A stretch of 64,000 nt of DNA, from NCBI GenBank assembly GCA_019155205.2, contig JAHNZQ020000308.1, positions 783,453 to 847,452 on the forward strand. The letters run 5' to 3'. This stretch comes from Gracilaria vermiculophylla. Lineage: Eukaryota; Rhodophyta; Florideophyceae; Gracilariales; Gracilariaceae. How positions within the stretch are numbered: position 1 is the first letter of the stretch; every line of letters starts with the position of its first letter. This document shows, in pieces, positions 43,548-53,934 of this stretch. The notes beneath the pieces were generated by a model that was not told the DNA's origin, searched no databases, and worked only from the letters and a program-made list of their open reading frames with translations. Both the position numbers and the translations under genes were made by a program.

Positions 43548-46071
43548 TACCCTCTTTCCTAAGTTGCACCCGGTTCTCGAGGTGCATCTTTCCACATCTC
43601 GGTTCTTAAGCGGCTCCTATCGGTGTTGATGTCAGAGCGGCCTCCCGCGATGTGACAAATCCTCTTCTTCAGGCATTCCTCTGTACTTCGCCAATCCCGC
43701 GCGGCGTACCGACCACGGGTTCGCGTTTCTCCTTTAAGGCGTTCCGGAATCCTTAGCCTTTCTTGACCCAGCCTCCTGTGCTCTTTCTTGGCGTACTTCC
43801 TGTGGTACTGTCAGCCCTCCTGTCGAGGTAGTAAAGCACAACGTCCGTTAGGAGTTTTTGGTGACTCCAAAGGCGCGTATTCCTAAAGGTGGTCTTCGGT
43901 ATCCGCTGTCGCGAGCCGGGGGAATTCTGAAAGGGATCCGCAAACACCAAGCGGACGAAGAGGTTCACTGGGCGGACAATGCTCCTACAGGCCCTGCTAT
44001 GATGCGACCTGGGGATCGGCGGCTTAGAAACCTGCGTAGATGGACAAGAGACTGCAACCGGAAAAGTAGATGAAGACTCAAGGGTGCTTGTTTTTACTTC
44101 CCCAGAGGTGGAGCTCAACCGGCAGCTTAAATATCAAGCCGGGAGCCCGCCTCAGCAGGTCTCGCTACTGTACTAATTACCTGCATAAAATATCTAAAAT
44201 AAATAATAAATTCTACCGTACCTTAAGGGTACTGTAGCGCACACGGGCGAGATTATGCACCACGTGGCCCATCTAATAAATTACGAGCCCTCCTTACGAA
44301 TATTATACCTTAAGGCCAAACCACCCTATTTCCGTAGGAGCCACTGTACTACACTTCCGTGGTGCTACAGGGCCAGTTGGTGTTGTGATCTTCCGCGCAA
44401 CGCGAGTGTATTTCGTACAGCGAAAACGTCCTACGTTTGCAGCCCGGGCGTGAGTCGGTCTGGCCTCTTCGCCGATTCCCTGAACGCGCTCAACACTCTG
44501 ATTCCTTCGAGGATCCTTTTTGGGGAATGCCCGATTTATTGCGTCCACCCGTTCATCCCCGGTGGAGGTGTCTTTTCTCATAATTTTCTATCCTTCGCCT
44601 CCCCCGGTCTCCATTGGATCTAAATTCTTTCCTTGAAATTTTGCTCCATAACTACCTCGCAGCTTCTTGTCCGTCTTCTCCGCGTATTCCACGATGGCGT
44701 TTTGACGCAGCCTCCTCACATATCAATCATATAACCGCGGGTCGCTCTCCTAGTAGCGTCCCGTCAATCTCCTCTGGTGCTACGACACATTCGGTCGTCA
44801 TTCTGTCAACTGCGTATACCTTCTGAATGACTTCTCAAGCTCAGGCTCCTACGTCTCCCTCCGATCCTCAAGAGTATCACACCTCCATAGGTACGCCATT
44901 CCACCCAGAGAAACACTTCGACGATCGTTCCACGCGGCTCTACGTGCATTTCCATGACAGGCTTGTCACTCTCTTATGCCCCGTGGAGGACAACATTTAC
45001 CATTTCGGACCAAACCTTCAGGCGATGAGATTCCGCGCCGTACCGGAGGTGGCTTGGAACGACCAGAATCCAAACCGGGTGGACTCCTTTCGCACTCACT
45101 GGCTCCACACTCCTTTGCACGGTGACAACGCTCCGACCACGGTGGGGCACTGCAAAACTCCTTACCCCAGGTGTGCCGAAGAGCGTGACATCCGCAATCG
45201 ACTCCAACAACCCCTCTACAAGGAAAGCGCGCACCAGCGAGCAGGGCGGCCCGGAAGCATCGCCGATGAGCGCTCTACCCTTGCAGTGATGCCCTTCGAT
45301 CTCCCTTAGAATCGCCTCTACTGGCTCAACCGCAACCAATGGGGGACGTACCCTGCGGATGGAACCCCAATTCAGAACGACTTTGGATACTTCTACAGTT
45401 GGCACAACACGGAGTTCCATCATATACCTCCCGGGCAACGTTCGGAGTATTACCTCAAGGTGAGGGACTCCTGGAGGGACTATTGGGTATCCCAACACCT
45501 CTGTGTGGCAACGCCCACCCCCTTCGCCTACCACCACCCGGAGGTTCTGGATCCCCATGACTCCGTAGGGCATTTCGTCATGTTGATCGCTTCCACGGAT
45601 TTTGCGGTCGCCTCCCGGATGACGTATCTCAAAGCAGAGAAAAAAGGGGTTACTTGCTGTACTCGGTCCCGCGAAGGTCGTCTCTACTGGGATTCTTCGT
45701 ATCAGCCAGCCACTGGACGTTCGCTCGCCTTGTCCGCGTCGATTATCCAGGTCCTGCGCTCCTTCGGAATTCAGAACATGATAATGGGTACCGCGTGGAG
45801 CGAATTCGAGGCGGAGGCGCTGCTAGACTACAACCTGCAGATGGCGTGGAACGATACGTTTGGCTTCTTTTGGTTTGACCATGGCGAAAACAAGTTCCAC
45901 CTTATTGTGAGGAGCCGCAATGGAGACGATGACGGGCGAGCCTGTCCGGTCTTTCCCCATCTGGTTTCTTCCTGGGTTCTTCAGATGCCACGGCCCCGAG
46001 TCCCCGACTATGAACCCATAGTAGAGGGCCTGGAGACTTGCACGCCGCGTCGGTTACCGGCTCCGTTCCAG
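43548..46071 (-). mobile_element. Internal part of Ty3/gypsy unit 1, lacking gag-pol
   Basis: Homologous to the 3' internal region of the full element at 48.5-50 kb. It begins with the polypurine tract and a GC-balanced non-coding leader (TTGCACC...GAGGTGCATCTT blocks shared by all three units), then carries the plus-strand open frame at 44827. No protease, reverse transcriptase or integrase sequence is present. A solo LTR (43801-44353) is nested in it. The next LTR begins directly at 46072. Confidence 0.75.
43801..44353 (-). mobile_element. Ty3/gypsy solo LTR, copy B, with perfect target duplication
   Basis: 553 bp of the same LTR family as copies A, C, D and E, inserted within internal part 1. 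It is flanked by the direct repeat CTTCC (43796-43800 and 44354-44358), the 5-bp target-site duplication typical of Ty3/gypsy integrases. A solo LTR with intact duplication means a complete element inserted here and was later removed by LTR-LTR recombination. Confidence 0.9.
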
Positions 46072-46122
46072 TATGGTACTGTCAGTTCTACTTTCGAGGT
46101 AGTAGAGCACAACGTCCGTTAG
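44827..46122 (+). pseudogene. Antisense open frame of the gypsy element, one in-frame stop
   Basis: Plus-strand frame opposite to gag-pol, beginning ATG ACT TCT CAA (MTSQAQAPTSPSDPQEYHTS). It runs 160 codons to a TAG at 45307-45309, then continues in the same frame for 270 codons and terminates just inside the next LTR. The whole frame is about 430 codons with a single interruption. Composition is protein-like (Trp, His, Tyr-rich stretches such as WHNTEFHHIPPG and AWNDTFGFFWFDHGENKFH) rather than GC-driven. Homologous starts (M-x-S-x-x-PAPTSPS) occur at the same place in the other two units at 47660 and 49255, where the frame is truncated. No signal peptide or membrane helix; I do not recognise a family. 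Extra frames between pol and the 3' LTR, including antisense ones, are known in some plant gypsy elements. Confidence 0.6.
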
Positions 46123-46625
46123 GAGTTTTTGTTGACTCCAAAAATGCGTTTTCTTAAAGGTGGTCTCCGGTATCCGACGTCACGAGACGGAGGAATTCTT
46201 GAAGGGGATCCGCCAACACCAAGCGGAGGAAGAAATTCACTGGGTGGACAAGGCTCCTACAGGCGCTGCTATGATGCGACCTGGGGATCAGCGGCTTCGA
46301 AACCTGAGGAGGATCGGCGAGAGACTCCAACCAAAAAAGTAGATGAAGACTCAAGGGTGCTTGTCTTTATTTACCCAGAGGTGGAGCTCAACCGGCAGAT
46401 GAAGTATCAAGCCGGGAGCCCGTCTCAGCAGGTCTCACTACTGTAGTAATTACCTGCATGAATCAACCAAAATAAATATAAATTCTACCGTCTCTTAAGG
46501 ATACTGTAGCGCACGAGGGTGGAATTGTGCACCACGTGGCTCAGCAAATAAAATAAGAGCCCTCCTTAGGAATATCACCCCACAAAGCCACACCACCATA
46601 TTTCCTTGGGAGCCATTGTACTACA
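46072..46625 (-). mobile_element. Ty3/gypsy LTR, copy C
   Basis: 554 bp, starting TATGGTACTG (TG changed to TA) and ending GTACTACA. Toward higher coordinates the minus strand has AGGAAAGGTAGTA, the polypurine tract of unit 2, so C is the 3' LTR of that unit. On its other side the minus strand reads CTGGAACGGAGCC, with TGG one base from the LTR. That could be a primer-binding site but does not match the one beside LTR E. Confidence 0.8.
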
Positions 46626-47271
46626 TACTACCTTTCCTAAATTGCACCACGTCCTCGAGGTGCATCTTCCGATTGCTTGATCCTTAGGGTGGCTCCTATC
46701 GGTGTTGATGCATGCGCGGCCTCCGGCAATTGACACATTCTTTCCTTCAGGCGTTCCTTCATACTTTCATACTCCTGCGCGGCGTATTATCACCAGCTCG
46801 TGTTTTATCCCTTGCGGAGTTTGGCGGCCCTGTTTCTCCCGAACCCGGCGGGGTCTCCTCCGTTATGGCGTAACCCGTTGGTGCTGCCGCGCCAGACGGC
46901 GGCGTGAGCTTTCGCGCATTTCAGCGTGTCGTGCACGGTGTAGACGCGCAACCTCCGTGACCGGAGCGTGGTTCAGTCCAGAGCGGACACCGACTCCGTC
47001 AAGGCGCGTGACGCTCCGATTCCTTCGTGGGTCCTCCTTTGGGAATCACCGACTGCATCGCGTCCGTTCGTTCAATCTCCGTGGAGATGCAAGTCTCATA
47101 ATCCTCTCGTTTTCGATCCCGTCAGCCTCCACTGGATATGAACGTCCGCCACGATATCGTGCTCCATACGTCGCCTGCTTCCGGTCGCCCGCCTTCTCCG
47201 CAAATTCCACGATGGCGGCTTGACGCGGCTCCCTTTCCGGTGGTGCGTAAAACTGCGGGCCGTTCCCCAAG

Positions 47272-47581
47272 AGTTAGAAAAACACATGAGCTATATGCGC
47301 TATTCTCTCTTGTGTCACAGGGCGCACAGTTCACCATTTGAACTATCAATACGCCCCCTCGCCCTGTACTTTCTTACAGAACGAGACCTCAAGCTTACAG
47401 TAACCACTTTTGACCACTGCTGTACACATGTACAATTTCTCAGGCTCAGGCCACTTCTGGGAATTGAACCCAGGGTCCTTGCGTTTAGCTGGGCCCATAA
47501 CCTGTTAGAAAAACAGATGAGCTATATGCGCTATCTCTCTTGTGACACAGGGCGCACAGTTCACCATTTGAACTATCAATA
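47272..47581 (-). mobile_element. 310-bp TRIM with half-tRNA-iMet primer site
   Basis: Terminal direct repeats of 80 and 79 bp (47272-47351 and 47503-47581) are about 92 percent identical and begin (A/T)GTTAGAAAAACA. The insertion is flanked by the 5-bp duplication CCAAG (47267-47271 and 47582-47586). The homologous position in the third unit (about 49173-49177) has a single CCAAG and no insertion, so the event is proved by an empty site. On the minus strand the 5' LTR is followed with no gap by GGTTATGGGCCCAGC (47488-47502), complementary to the anticodon-loop region of initiator tRNA-Met. This is the half-tRNA primer used by Drosophila copia. The polypurine tract GGCGAGGGGGCG lies before the 3' LTR. 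The interior (about 150 bp) is non-coding. Confidence 0.82.
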
Positions 47582-47659
47582 CCAAGTAGTGTCCGATCAC
47601 TGTCTTCAGGTGCTACCACGCGCTCGGTTGCCATCCATCCAGCTTCGTACACCTTCGGC

Positions 47660-47848
47660 ATGTGTTCTTCAACTCCGGCGCCTACTTCTCCATCGAATCC
47701 TGCGGTGTACCACACCTCGACCGGTGCGCCGTTCCGTCCAGGGAACCAGATCGACCATCGCGCCACAGGGGTCCTCGTCCCGTTCCACCACAGGCGCGTA
47801 AGCCTTCCGTGCCCCGTTGAGGATTACATTCACCACTTCGGCCCATAG
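47660..47848 (+). pseudogene. Truncated antisense frame of unit 2
   Basis: 62 codons, MCSSTPAPTSPSNPAVYHTS, clearly alignable with the start of the plus-strand frame at 44827 (shared YHTS-G-PF-P, CPVED-I-HFGP). A TAG at 47846-47848 ends it. The DNA beyond still aligns with copy 1 (LQAMRF, VAWND) until LTR D cuts it off at 47987. Confidence 0.6.
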
Positions 47849-47986
47849 CTCCAGGCGATGCGATTCTGCGCCGTACCATAGGTTGCGTGGAACGACCAGA
47901 AGCGAAACCGGGTGGATGCCGAACGCGCTCACTGGCTCCACACTCTGGTGGACGGTGACAACGCTTCATCCCCGGTGGGACACTTG

Positions 47987-48536
47987 TGTGGTACTGTCAG
48001 TCCTCCTCTCGAGGTAGTAAAGCACAACGTCCGTTAGGAGTTTTCGTTGACTCCAAAGGCGCGTATTCCTAAAAATGGTCTCCGGTATCTGCTGTCGCGA
48101 GCCAAGGGTATTCTTAAAGGGGATTTGCAAACACCAAGCGGAGGAAGAGGATCACTGGGCGGACAATGCTCCTACAGGCCCTGCTATGATGCGACCTGGG
48201 GATCGGCGGCTTAGAAACCTTAGTTGATGGACGAGAGACCAACGAAAAATGTAGATGAAGACTCAAGGGTGCTTGTCTTTACTTCCCTAGAGGTGGAGCT
48301 CAACCGGCAGATTAAGTATCAAGCCGGGAGCCCGCCTCAGCAGGTTTCGCTATTGTACTAATTACCTGCATAAATTATCTAAAATAAATAATAATGCTAT
48401 TGTGCTTCAAGGATACTGTAGCGCACGTGGGCAGGGTTTGCTCCACGTGGCCCAGCTAGTAAAATAAGAGCCCTCCTTAGGAATATCATACCTTAAGGCC
48501 CAACCACCCTATTTCCGTAAGAACAACTGTGCTATA
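47987..48536 (-). mobile_element. Ty3/gypsy LTR, copy D (3' LTR of the full-length unit)
   Basis: 550 bp, TGTGGTACTGTCAG... ending GTGCTATA, a mutated form of GTACTACA. The minus strand beyond its high-coordinate end has AGGAATGGGGGTA, the polypurine tract. It pairs with LTR E at 57031 as the 3' end of the gag-pol-bearing unit. Confidence 0.8.
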
Positions 48537-49254
48537 TACCCCCATTCCTAAATCGCACCACGTCCTCGAGATGCATCTTCCGCTTTCTTGATCCATGGGG
48601 TGGCTCCTATCGGTGTGAGGCTAGTGCGACCTCCGGCGGTTTGCCCGTTCTTTCCTTCAGGCGTTCCTCACTTTCTCCATAATCCTGCCCGGCGTATTGC
48701 CGCGGGCTCGCGTCTCATACCGGGTGGCGTTTGTGGGCCCTGCTACTCCTTACTCCGGCTGCGTCTGCTCCTTCCTAGTGTCACCCGTTGGCGCTGCGAT
48801 GCCAGTCGGCAACGCGAGTGTCCGCGTTTTCCGGCGTACCCTGCGCGGTGCACGCGCGTAACTTCCGTGGACGGAGAGTGGCTCAGTCCCGAGAGGATAC
48901 CGACCCCCTGGAGGCGCTCGCCACTCCGACGCCTTCCAGGCTACTTCTTTTAGCAACACCCGCTTCCTTGCGTCCGCCCATTCAATCTCCGTGAAGGTGC
49001 CAGACTCATAATTCTCTCGTCCGCACCTCAGTCGTTCTCAGTTGGATATGAGTGCGCGCCCCGCGATGGTGCTCCATAACTCGCCTGATTCCGGTCGCCC
49101 GGATTCTCCTCGAATTCCTTGATGGCGGCTTGACGCGGCTCCCTCCGCGGTGGTGCATATAACTACAAATTGTTCCCCAAGTGGCGTTCAATCTCTCTCC
49201 TTAGGTGATACCACGCGTCCGGTCGCCATCCACCGGGCTTCGTACACCTTCGAC

Positions 49255-49398
49255 ATGTCTTCTGCTACTCCGGCGCCTACATCTCCTTCAAGTCCTGAGA
49301 TGTATCACACCTTGACCGGTGCACGGTTCCGTCCAGGGGAGCAGTTTGACCACCGTGCCACGTGCGTCCTTGTCACAGGCTATGAGCGCGCCTCCTGA
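49255..49398 (+). pseudogene. Short antisense frame of unit 3
   Basis: 47 codons, MSSATPAPTSPSSPEMYHTL, the third homologue of the frame that starts at 44827. It ends with a stop after a short divergence from the other copies (VTGYERAS). Its last codons overlap the start of the Pro/Ala-rich frame at 49382. Confidence 0.5.
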
Positions 49399-50017
49399 GA
49401 TGATAACGCCGCGGTCCGCCGCAATGCCGGGTTCACCCGCAGTGGTGGCCGCCGTGTCTCCTACGGACGAGGGCGAGATTGCTCCCGACTCGATATCCTC
49501 GGCCCCAGTGGTGCCACCTCGATTGCGGAGCGTCCCTGCGCCGATTACTCAGCCTCGCCTGCGGAGCGTTCCAGTTCCCTCACCGCCGTCACCTCAGGTG
49601 TCACCGACTCCGCCCTTAGCATTGCCAACCTCCACTGCGGAACCTGCGGAATCCCATAGGGAAGCTCCTGTCCCAGCTGGTCCGCCGTCCGCAGCTCCTT
49701 CCGTGGCGGTTGTTGCGCCGTCAACGGAGGTGGCCGCATCGGGTGCACCGTCGGGAGGAGTCTCCTCTGGGGCTCTGGAGGCTGCCTTCCAGGAGATGGC
49801 GCAGGCGTGTCTGGTGACCGGCCGTCCTGCTCCAGCTTCTCCTGTAGAGGCTCTGCGCGAGGCGCGTGATTGGGTCTTAGAGCTCCACAAGGCCCGAACA
49901 GACCGAGCCTCGATGGCGGCCTTCAAAGAAAGTCTGACGGAGTTCTTTGATAGACAAGTGCTCACAGCAAAGGCGCGCCTCGAAGCGGAGTACTCAACTC
50001 GATTCGGTGACCTGTAG
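49382..50017 (+). CDS. Antisense Pro/Ala/Ser-rich open frame in the gypsy element
   Basis: 211 codons, first ATG at 49382 (the frame is open to 49319 by way of GTG), intact to a TAG at 50015-50017. AATAAA follows 18 bases later (50035-50040). The N-terminal 130 residues are Pro/Ala/Ser/Val-rich with a repeated PxRLRSVPxP motif. The C-terminal 70 residues look helical and charged (EALREARDWVLELHKARTD...SLTEFFDRQVLTAKARLEAEYSTRF), possibly a coiled coil. It lies in the same place and strand as the antisense frame of unit 1 but is not homologous to it beyond the junction. The helical tail resembles a Gag N-terminal segment in character only. It may be a real second product of the element or a chance frame in GC-rich DNA. 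Confidence 0.4.
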   Translation: MSAPPEMITPRSAAMPGSPAVVAAVSPTDEGEIAPDSISSAPVVPPRLRSVPAPITQPRLRSVPVPSPPSPQVSPTPPLALPTSTAEPAESHREAPVPAGPPSAAPSVAVVAPSTEVAASGAPSGGVSSGALEAAFQEMAQACLVTGRPAPASPVEALREARDWVLELHKARTDRASMAAFKESLTEFFDRQVLTAKARLEAEYSTRFGDL

Positions 50018-50448
50018 GTAAGAGGACCCTGATCAATAAAATATCCTTCGGATGGAGCAGAAGTTCCACGAACGGTAGTTTCAATATGCAAAGGCCGTGC
50101 TCGCGTGCGTAACGAAACAAAGTGCCGCCATGGGGGCATTCGGCAAGCAAGCAGCGGCATCCTGGAGGCGAAAAAGAGAACTCCAGGTAGGGGATAGACG
50201 CGGAGGCGAAAAACAGGGGGAGGGGTCGGGGACCCCCTCTCCCTTTCCTAAACTGTAGCGCCTATGTAAAGAGGGGTTTCTGCACCAGATGGGCGTGTTA
50301 TCGCCTCAGGACGTTCTCCGGGATGTGTTTCGGAGTTTCTTCCGTGTTGTCCTTCGAGGTGTACCCTTACCAGCGGACGCGGTACAGTACTCCTGCAGGG
50401 GTTTGTCGATGGGAGACGATATGGTCCACCGCGTAGAGGATGGCACCT
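50018..50448. other. Non-coding part of the gypsy element between antisense frame and integrase
   Basis: Separates the end of the plus-strand frame from the C-terminal end of the minus-strand integrase. It has the AATAAA at 50035-50040 and a G-rich stretch near 50210-50230. No other feature recognised. Confidence 0.4.
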
Positions 50449-52143
50449 TCAGGGGGTCAGGATAGCATTGGGAGGCTCCAGTAATGATTCACCGAGAGCG
50501 GTGATGCGGTTCCCAGTATCCCATGGTGTCGTCGCGCCTGAGGTGGTCGGATGAGGAAATTCCGCGCGTTGTCCCGGAGGGGGAATAGTGGGCTTTCCTG
50601 AGAGGCTGGGCGTCAGGAATTTCGTTACCTTGTCACGGGAAACTACGTCTCTGAACCCGTTCATCGCAAAGGGGACAGTATCCCTATAGGTGGCCAGGAC
50701 TTTGTAGGGCCCTGAGGTGGTCGGCGCCAATTTGCGCGTGACGTCCGGCGGTTCATTGGAGTTTTCCCCGGGTTCCTCAACGAAAACCTCGTCGCGTTCC
50801 TTCCGGTGAGGGCCTTCCATAACCTTTCGGTCGAAGTCCTGTTAGTACCTCCTCTGCGAGGCGTTGAGTCTCTCCTTCGCAAGGGAGAGAGCGTTCTCAT
50901 ATCGGCTTAGGATGGAGCGTTTAGCTTGCGCCGCTGTTGGCGTCTGTGGCCCATCCGCCGGGTGCGCTGTGGCGCGTGCCGCGGTGATGGCACTTGGCGG
51001 TTTGCGCGAGAGCACCAGACTGAATGAAGTGGTCCCAGTGGAGCGGTGCACCTGTAGGTTTTATGCATACGTGAGGGGTCCCACATATGCGTCCCAATCC
51101 TTTTGGTGGTCCGCGACATAGTGCTTCAGCCTCGAGGCGATAGTTTTGTTGAACATTTCCGCCTGTCCATTTGTCTGAGGATGATAGGCAGTGGTACACA
51201 ACTGTTTCATCCCCAGCATTCCGGAGATGGCGCCGAAGAGCTTTGCCGCGAACTGGGGGCCATTGGCCATGAGGAGGTACAATGGTATCTCATAGGGGTA
51301 GACCCAATGCCCCAGAAAGGCGTCGGCCATCACTGCTGCAGTGGTGCTTCGGAGGGGGATGGCATGCGTGATCTTGGAAAAGCGATCCGTGATCACGAGG
51401 ATAAATCAATGCCCTTGCTCCGTCTTGAGGAGAGGACCCAAGATGTCTATCGCCACAAAGTCCAACGGTCCTGAAGGTGGGAACAGCGTGAGCGGCGTCC
51501 GGTGTTTCCGTATACTCCCCCTTGCGGCGGCGCAGGAATAACAATCCGCCACCGTTTGGAAGGCGTCACTCGCCATGTTCGGCACATAAAACTCCCTCCG
51601 CATGGTGAAATACATTCGAGATCCACCGGCGTGCCCGGCGAGGCGAGGATAATGTGAGAGGTACAACACTCTCGCACGTTGCTTCGTCGGGACCACCTTT
51701 TGGAGAGCTCCATCGAGGAGGGCGCGGTGTACAAGCACGCCGTCTCGGTCGACGTCAAATGACGATGTCAAACTCCTCACAGTGGCTAGGCACTCCTTGC
51801 AGTACGCATCCGTACTCTGTTCCTTCAGGAACTCCGCCACAGTGATGGGGAGAACTTCTTTCTCCTCCTCACCGAGTGCCATCACCTGAGGGAGTCCACT
51901 GTACATTCCTCCAGGTTCACAGCATTCCAAACATTTTCCATCGGATCCTTCTTTCCTGTTGGCGTCTTGGATGACTAGACACGGAAGGTTGTCCTCCAAA
52001 GGTGTTCTATCTTCTCCCTCGGTGGAGATTTGCGAGAGCACGTCCGCTGCCTGGTGTTTGATGCCAGGGCGGTGGACAATGACAAACTCGAACTCCAGGA
52101 GGCGTAGCCTCCACCTTTCCAGGCGAATGGAAGCATCCGTCAA
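50449..52143 (-). pseudogene. Gypsy RNase H tail and integrase, broken
   Basis: Three separate open segments. 51406-52143 has the end of RNase H (FVIVHRPGIKHQAADVLSQ), then the integrase zinc domain (LSHYPRLAGHAGGSRMYFTMRREFYVPNM...ADCYSC, HHCC complete) and the first core Asp in FVAIDILGPL. 51061-51396 continues the core; the second Asp position reads LMANGPQF instead of the usual SD-x-GPQF, so that catalytic residue is lost, while the Glu in HPQTNGQAEMFN is present. 50449-50820 is the C-terminal part (SGPYKVLATY and a basic Pro-rich tail). Stops and frameshifts separate the three. Confidence 0.8.
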
Positions 52144-52335
52144 GGACAGTATCTACTTCAGCAGTGCGTGGTCCGTTCTGAAGGTGAAACGCGCGCCTTC
52201 TAGGTACGGGCGTATAAGCAAAAGTGCCCACACGAAGGCAAGACATTCGCGCTCCGAGGTGGAGTAATTCCGTTCCGTAGGTGTGAGGCTGCGACTCCTA
52301 TACCCAATGGGTTAAATTCCACCTTTAGGCTGCTC

Positions 52336-53382
52336 CTATAGGGGGGCACATCCGACCTGGTATTTACAGGCGTCAGTGTCCAGCACCATTTGGCTGTGCC
52401 GCTTTGGAAGTACCAAGATTGGTGGCTCATTTAGTCTCCTCTTCCAGGTGTCGAAGGCTTCAAACTCCTCATACGTCAAGATAGCCAATTGCGTCGGCTT
52501 GTCTTTCTCCAAGAGGCGATTTAAAGGCGCCGCTATACGGGAGAAATTCGGTGCAAATCTCCGGAAGACGTTACACAACCCAGGGAAGGAGCGGAGCTCC
52601 GCCTGGTTTGTGGAAGGGCGAGCTTCCTTGATAGCGTCCTGAGTTTTCCTGGAAATTTGTAGGCGGCCCGGGAGCACAACGTGCCCCAGGTAGTCCACCG
52701 AAGACTTGAAAAGGAAACATTTCTCCAGCATTAAGGTGAGGCCAGCATCCTTTAGGAGTTGGAGCACATGCTTCACATGAATGAAGTACTCCTCCATGCT
52801 GCGAGAGTATATGATGACGTCATCGATATACACCAAGGCGTACTGCCACTTCAATTTTGACAGAATAATTTCCACCGCTGGTTGGAACGTAGCGGGTGCA
52901 TTCTTCAATCCAAATGGCATCCTTAGGAATCTGAAGATCCCACAGTGCGAGGTGAACGTTGTCTTCTCCTTATCGTAGTCGTCCATCTCAATCTGGCAGT
53001 GATCGCTGTTGGCATCCAGCGTGGAGAAAACGGACGCATCGCCTAAGGAGTCGATACATTCATCCATACGGGGTATTGGGTACGAGTCGCGTACCGTCAC
53101 CTCGTTAAGGCGTCTGTAGTCAATACAGAACTTTAAGGAACCATCTTCCTTCTTGACAAACACCACCAGGGAGGTCCATTTGGAATTGGAAGGCTCGATA
53201 ACGCCCTTCTCCAACATCCAGTGGACCTCATTGCGTTCAAAATCGCGCACATGGGGTCCGGTACTCCTCGAGAGTTGATGTACCGGTTTCGCATCCGGTG
53301 TGAGCTGGATCCTGTGCTTGGCCACGCTGAACTGACCCAAGCGACCAGACCACATGTCCTCAAAGGCGGATAGCATCTCCAC
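52336..53382 (-). pseudogene. Gypsy reverse transcriptase and start of RNase H
   Basis: 348 codons continuous. RT blocks are all visible: EVHWMLEKGVIEPSNSKW, FCIDYRRLNEVTVRDSYP, VFSTLDANSDHCQIEM (D123), FLRMPFGLKNAPATFQ, and YIDD at 185-188 with both aspartates. The thumb/connection LEKCFLFKSSVDYLGHVV and the LNRLLEKDKP block follow. The RNase H domain begins with QMVLDTDACKYQVGC and the frame stops there. The usual SGYHQI after the first Asp is SDHCQI. The RT core itself is unbroken, but it is cut off from protease and RNase H by stops or shifts. Confidence 0.88.
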
Positions 53383-53433
53383 TATCCTATGGCGATACCC
53401 TTCGAATTCATCGCCAATTTGGAGCTTCTCCTG

Positions 53434-53742
53434 TCAGGTGGCAAGATTTTCTTCCTCTGGAGCCGTTGAAGTCACTTCAGCCTCCATGGTGGCGATAGAA
53501 TCGCGGTCCACAAGGTCTTCCGATCGAGGAAGGTGAGCTATTCCTGCAGGGGCGGGTAGTGCCCGTCCGACGACAATCCCTTTCTGAAGCCGTAACGGCG
53601 ACTCCTTGAGGTTAACGAGCACGACCCTGAAGGGAATGTTCGGTATTACTTCCATAACACCGTTCGCCATCATGGAGTGCTGCTTTGTCGTCAGGTGTGG
53701 ACTCCTCTGTAGGAATGAAAGACCAGATGCAGAGGTATGCAC
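53434..53742 (-). pseudogene. Gypsy protease-RT linker segment
   Basis: 102 codons between protease and RT, in a different frame from both. It includes the dUTPase-less linker typical of gypsy Pol (NIPFRVVLVNLKESPLRLQKG), where small hydrophobic strands precede the RT domain. No independent function. Confidence 0.6.
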
Positions 53743-53934
53743 TCAGACCTCGGCCTGACTCCTCGCGGGTATTTCGATGCTCTTCACCACTCGGAGCTTA
53801 TTCGACATCGTCTCCTTTGGAAGGTTACCCACGTGACGTGCGTTGGCGTCCGGTCCTGGAGATTCGGACACGATACCTACAGGGGCGGCGTCGTGAAACG
53901 TCATCTTCCGCAGGCGTGGGTAGATTGCACGTAC

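Larger units (their letters stand above)
46626..47986 (-). mobile_element. Internal part of Ty3/gypsy unit 2, truncated
   Basis: Homologous to the first part of internal regions 1 and 3: polypurine tract, the shared leader blocks, and the start of the antisense frame at 47660 (PAPTSPS...YHTSTGAPFRPG), which has a stop after 62 codons. The homology breaks off at 47986 where LTR D begins, so this unit retains only its 3' end. A 310-bp TRIM-like element is inserted at 47272-47581. Confidence 0.72.

Noticed and set aside
47457..47473. Possible tRNA gene or SINE from a perfect T-arm-like hairpin (minus strand)
   Set aside because: No matching acceptor or D-arm is present; the segment is the interior of the 310-bp TRIM, and the neighbouring tRNA-iMet-like bases are better explained as its primer-binding site.
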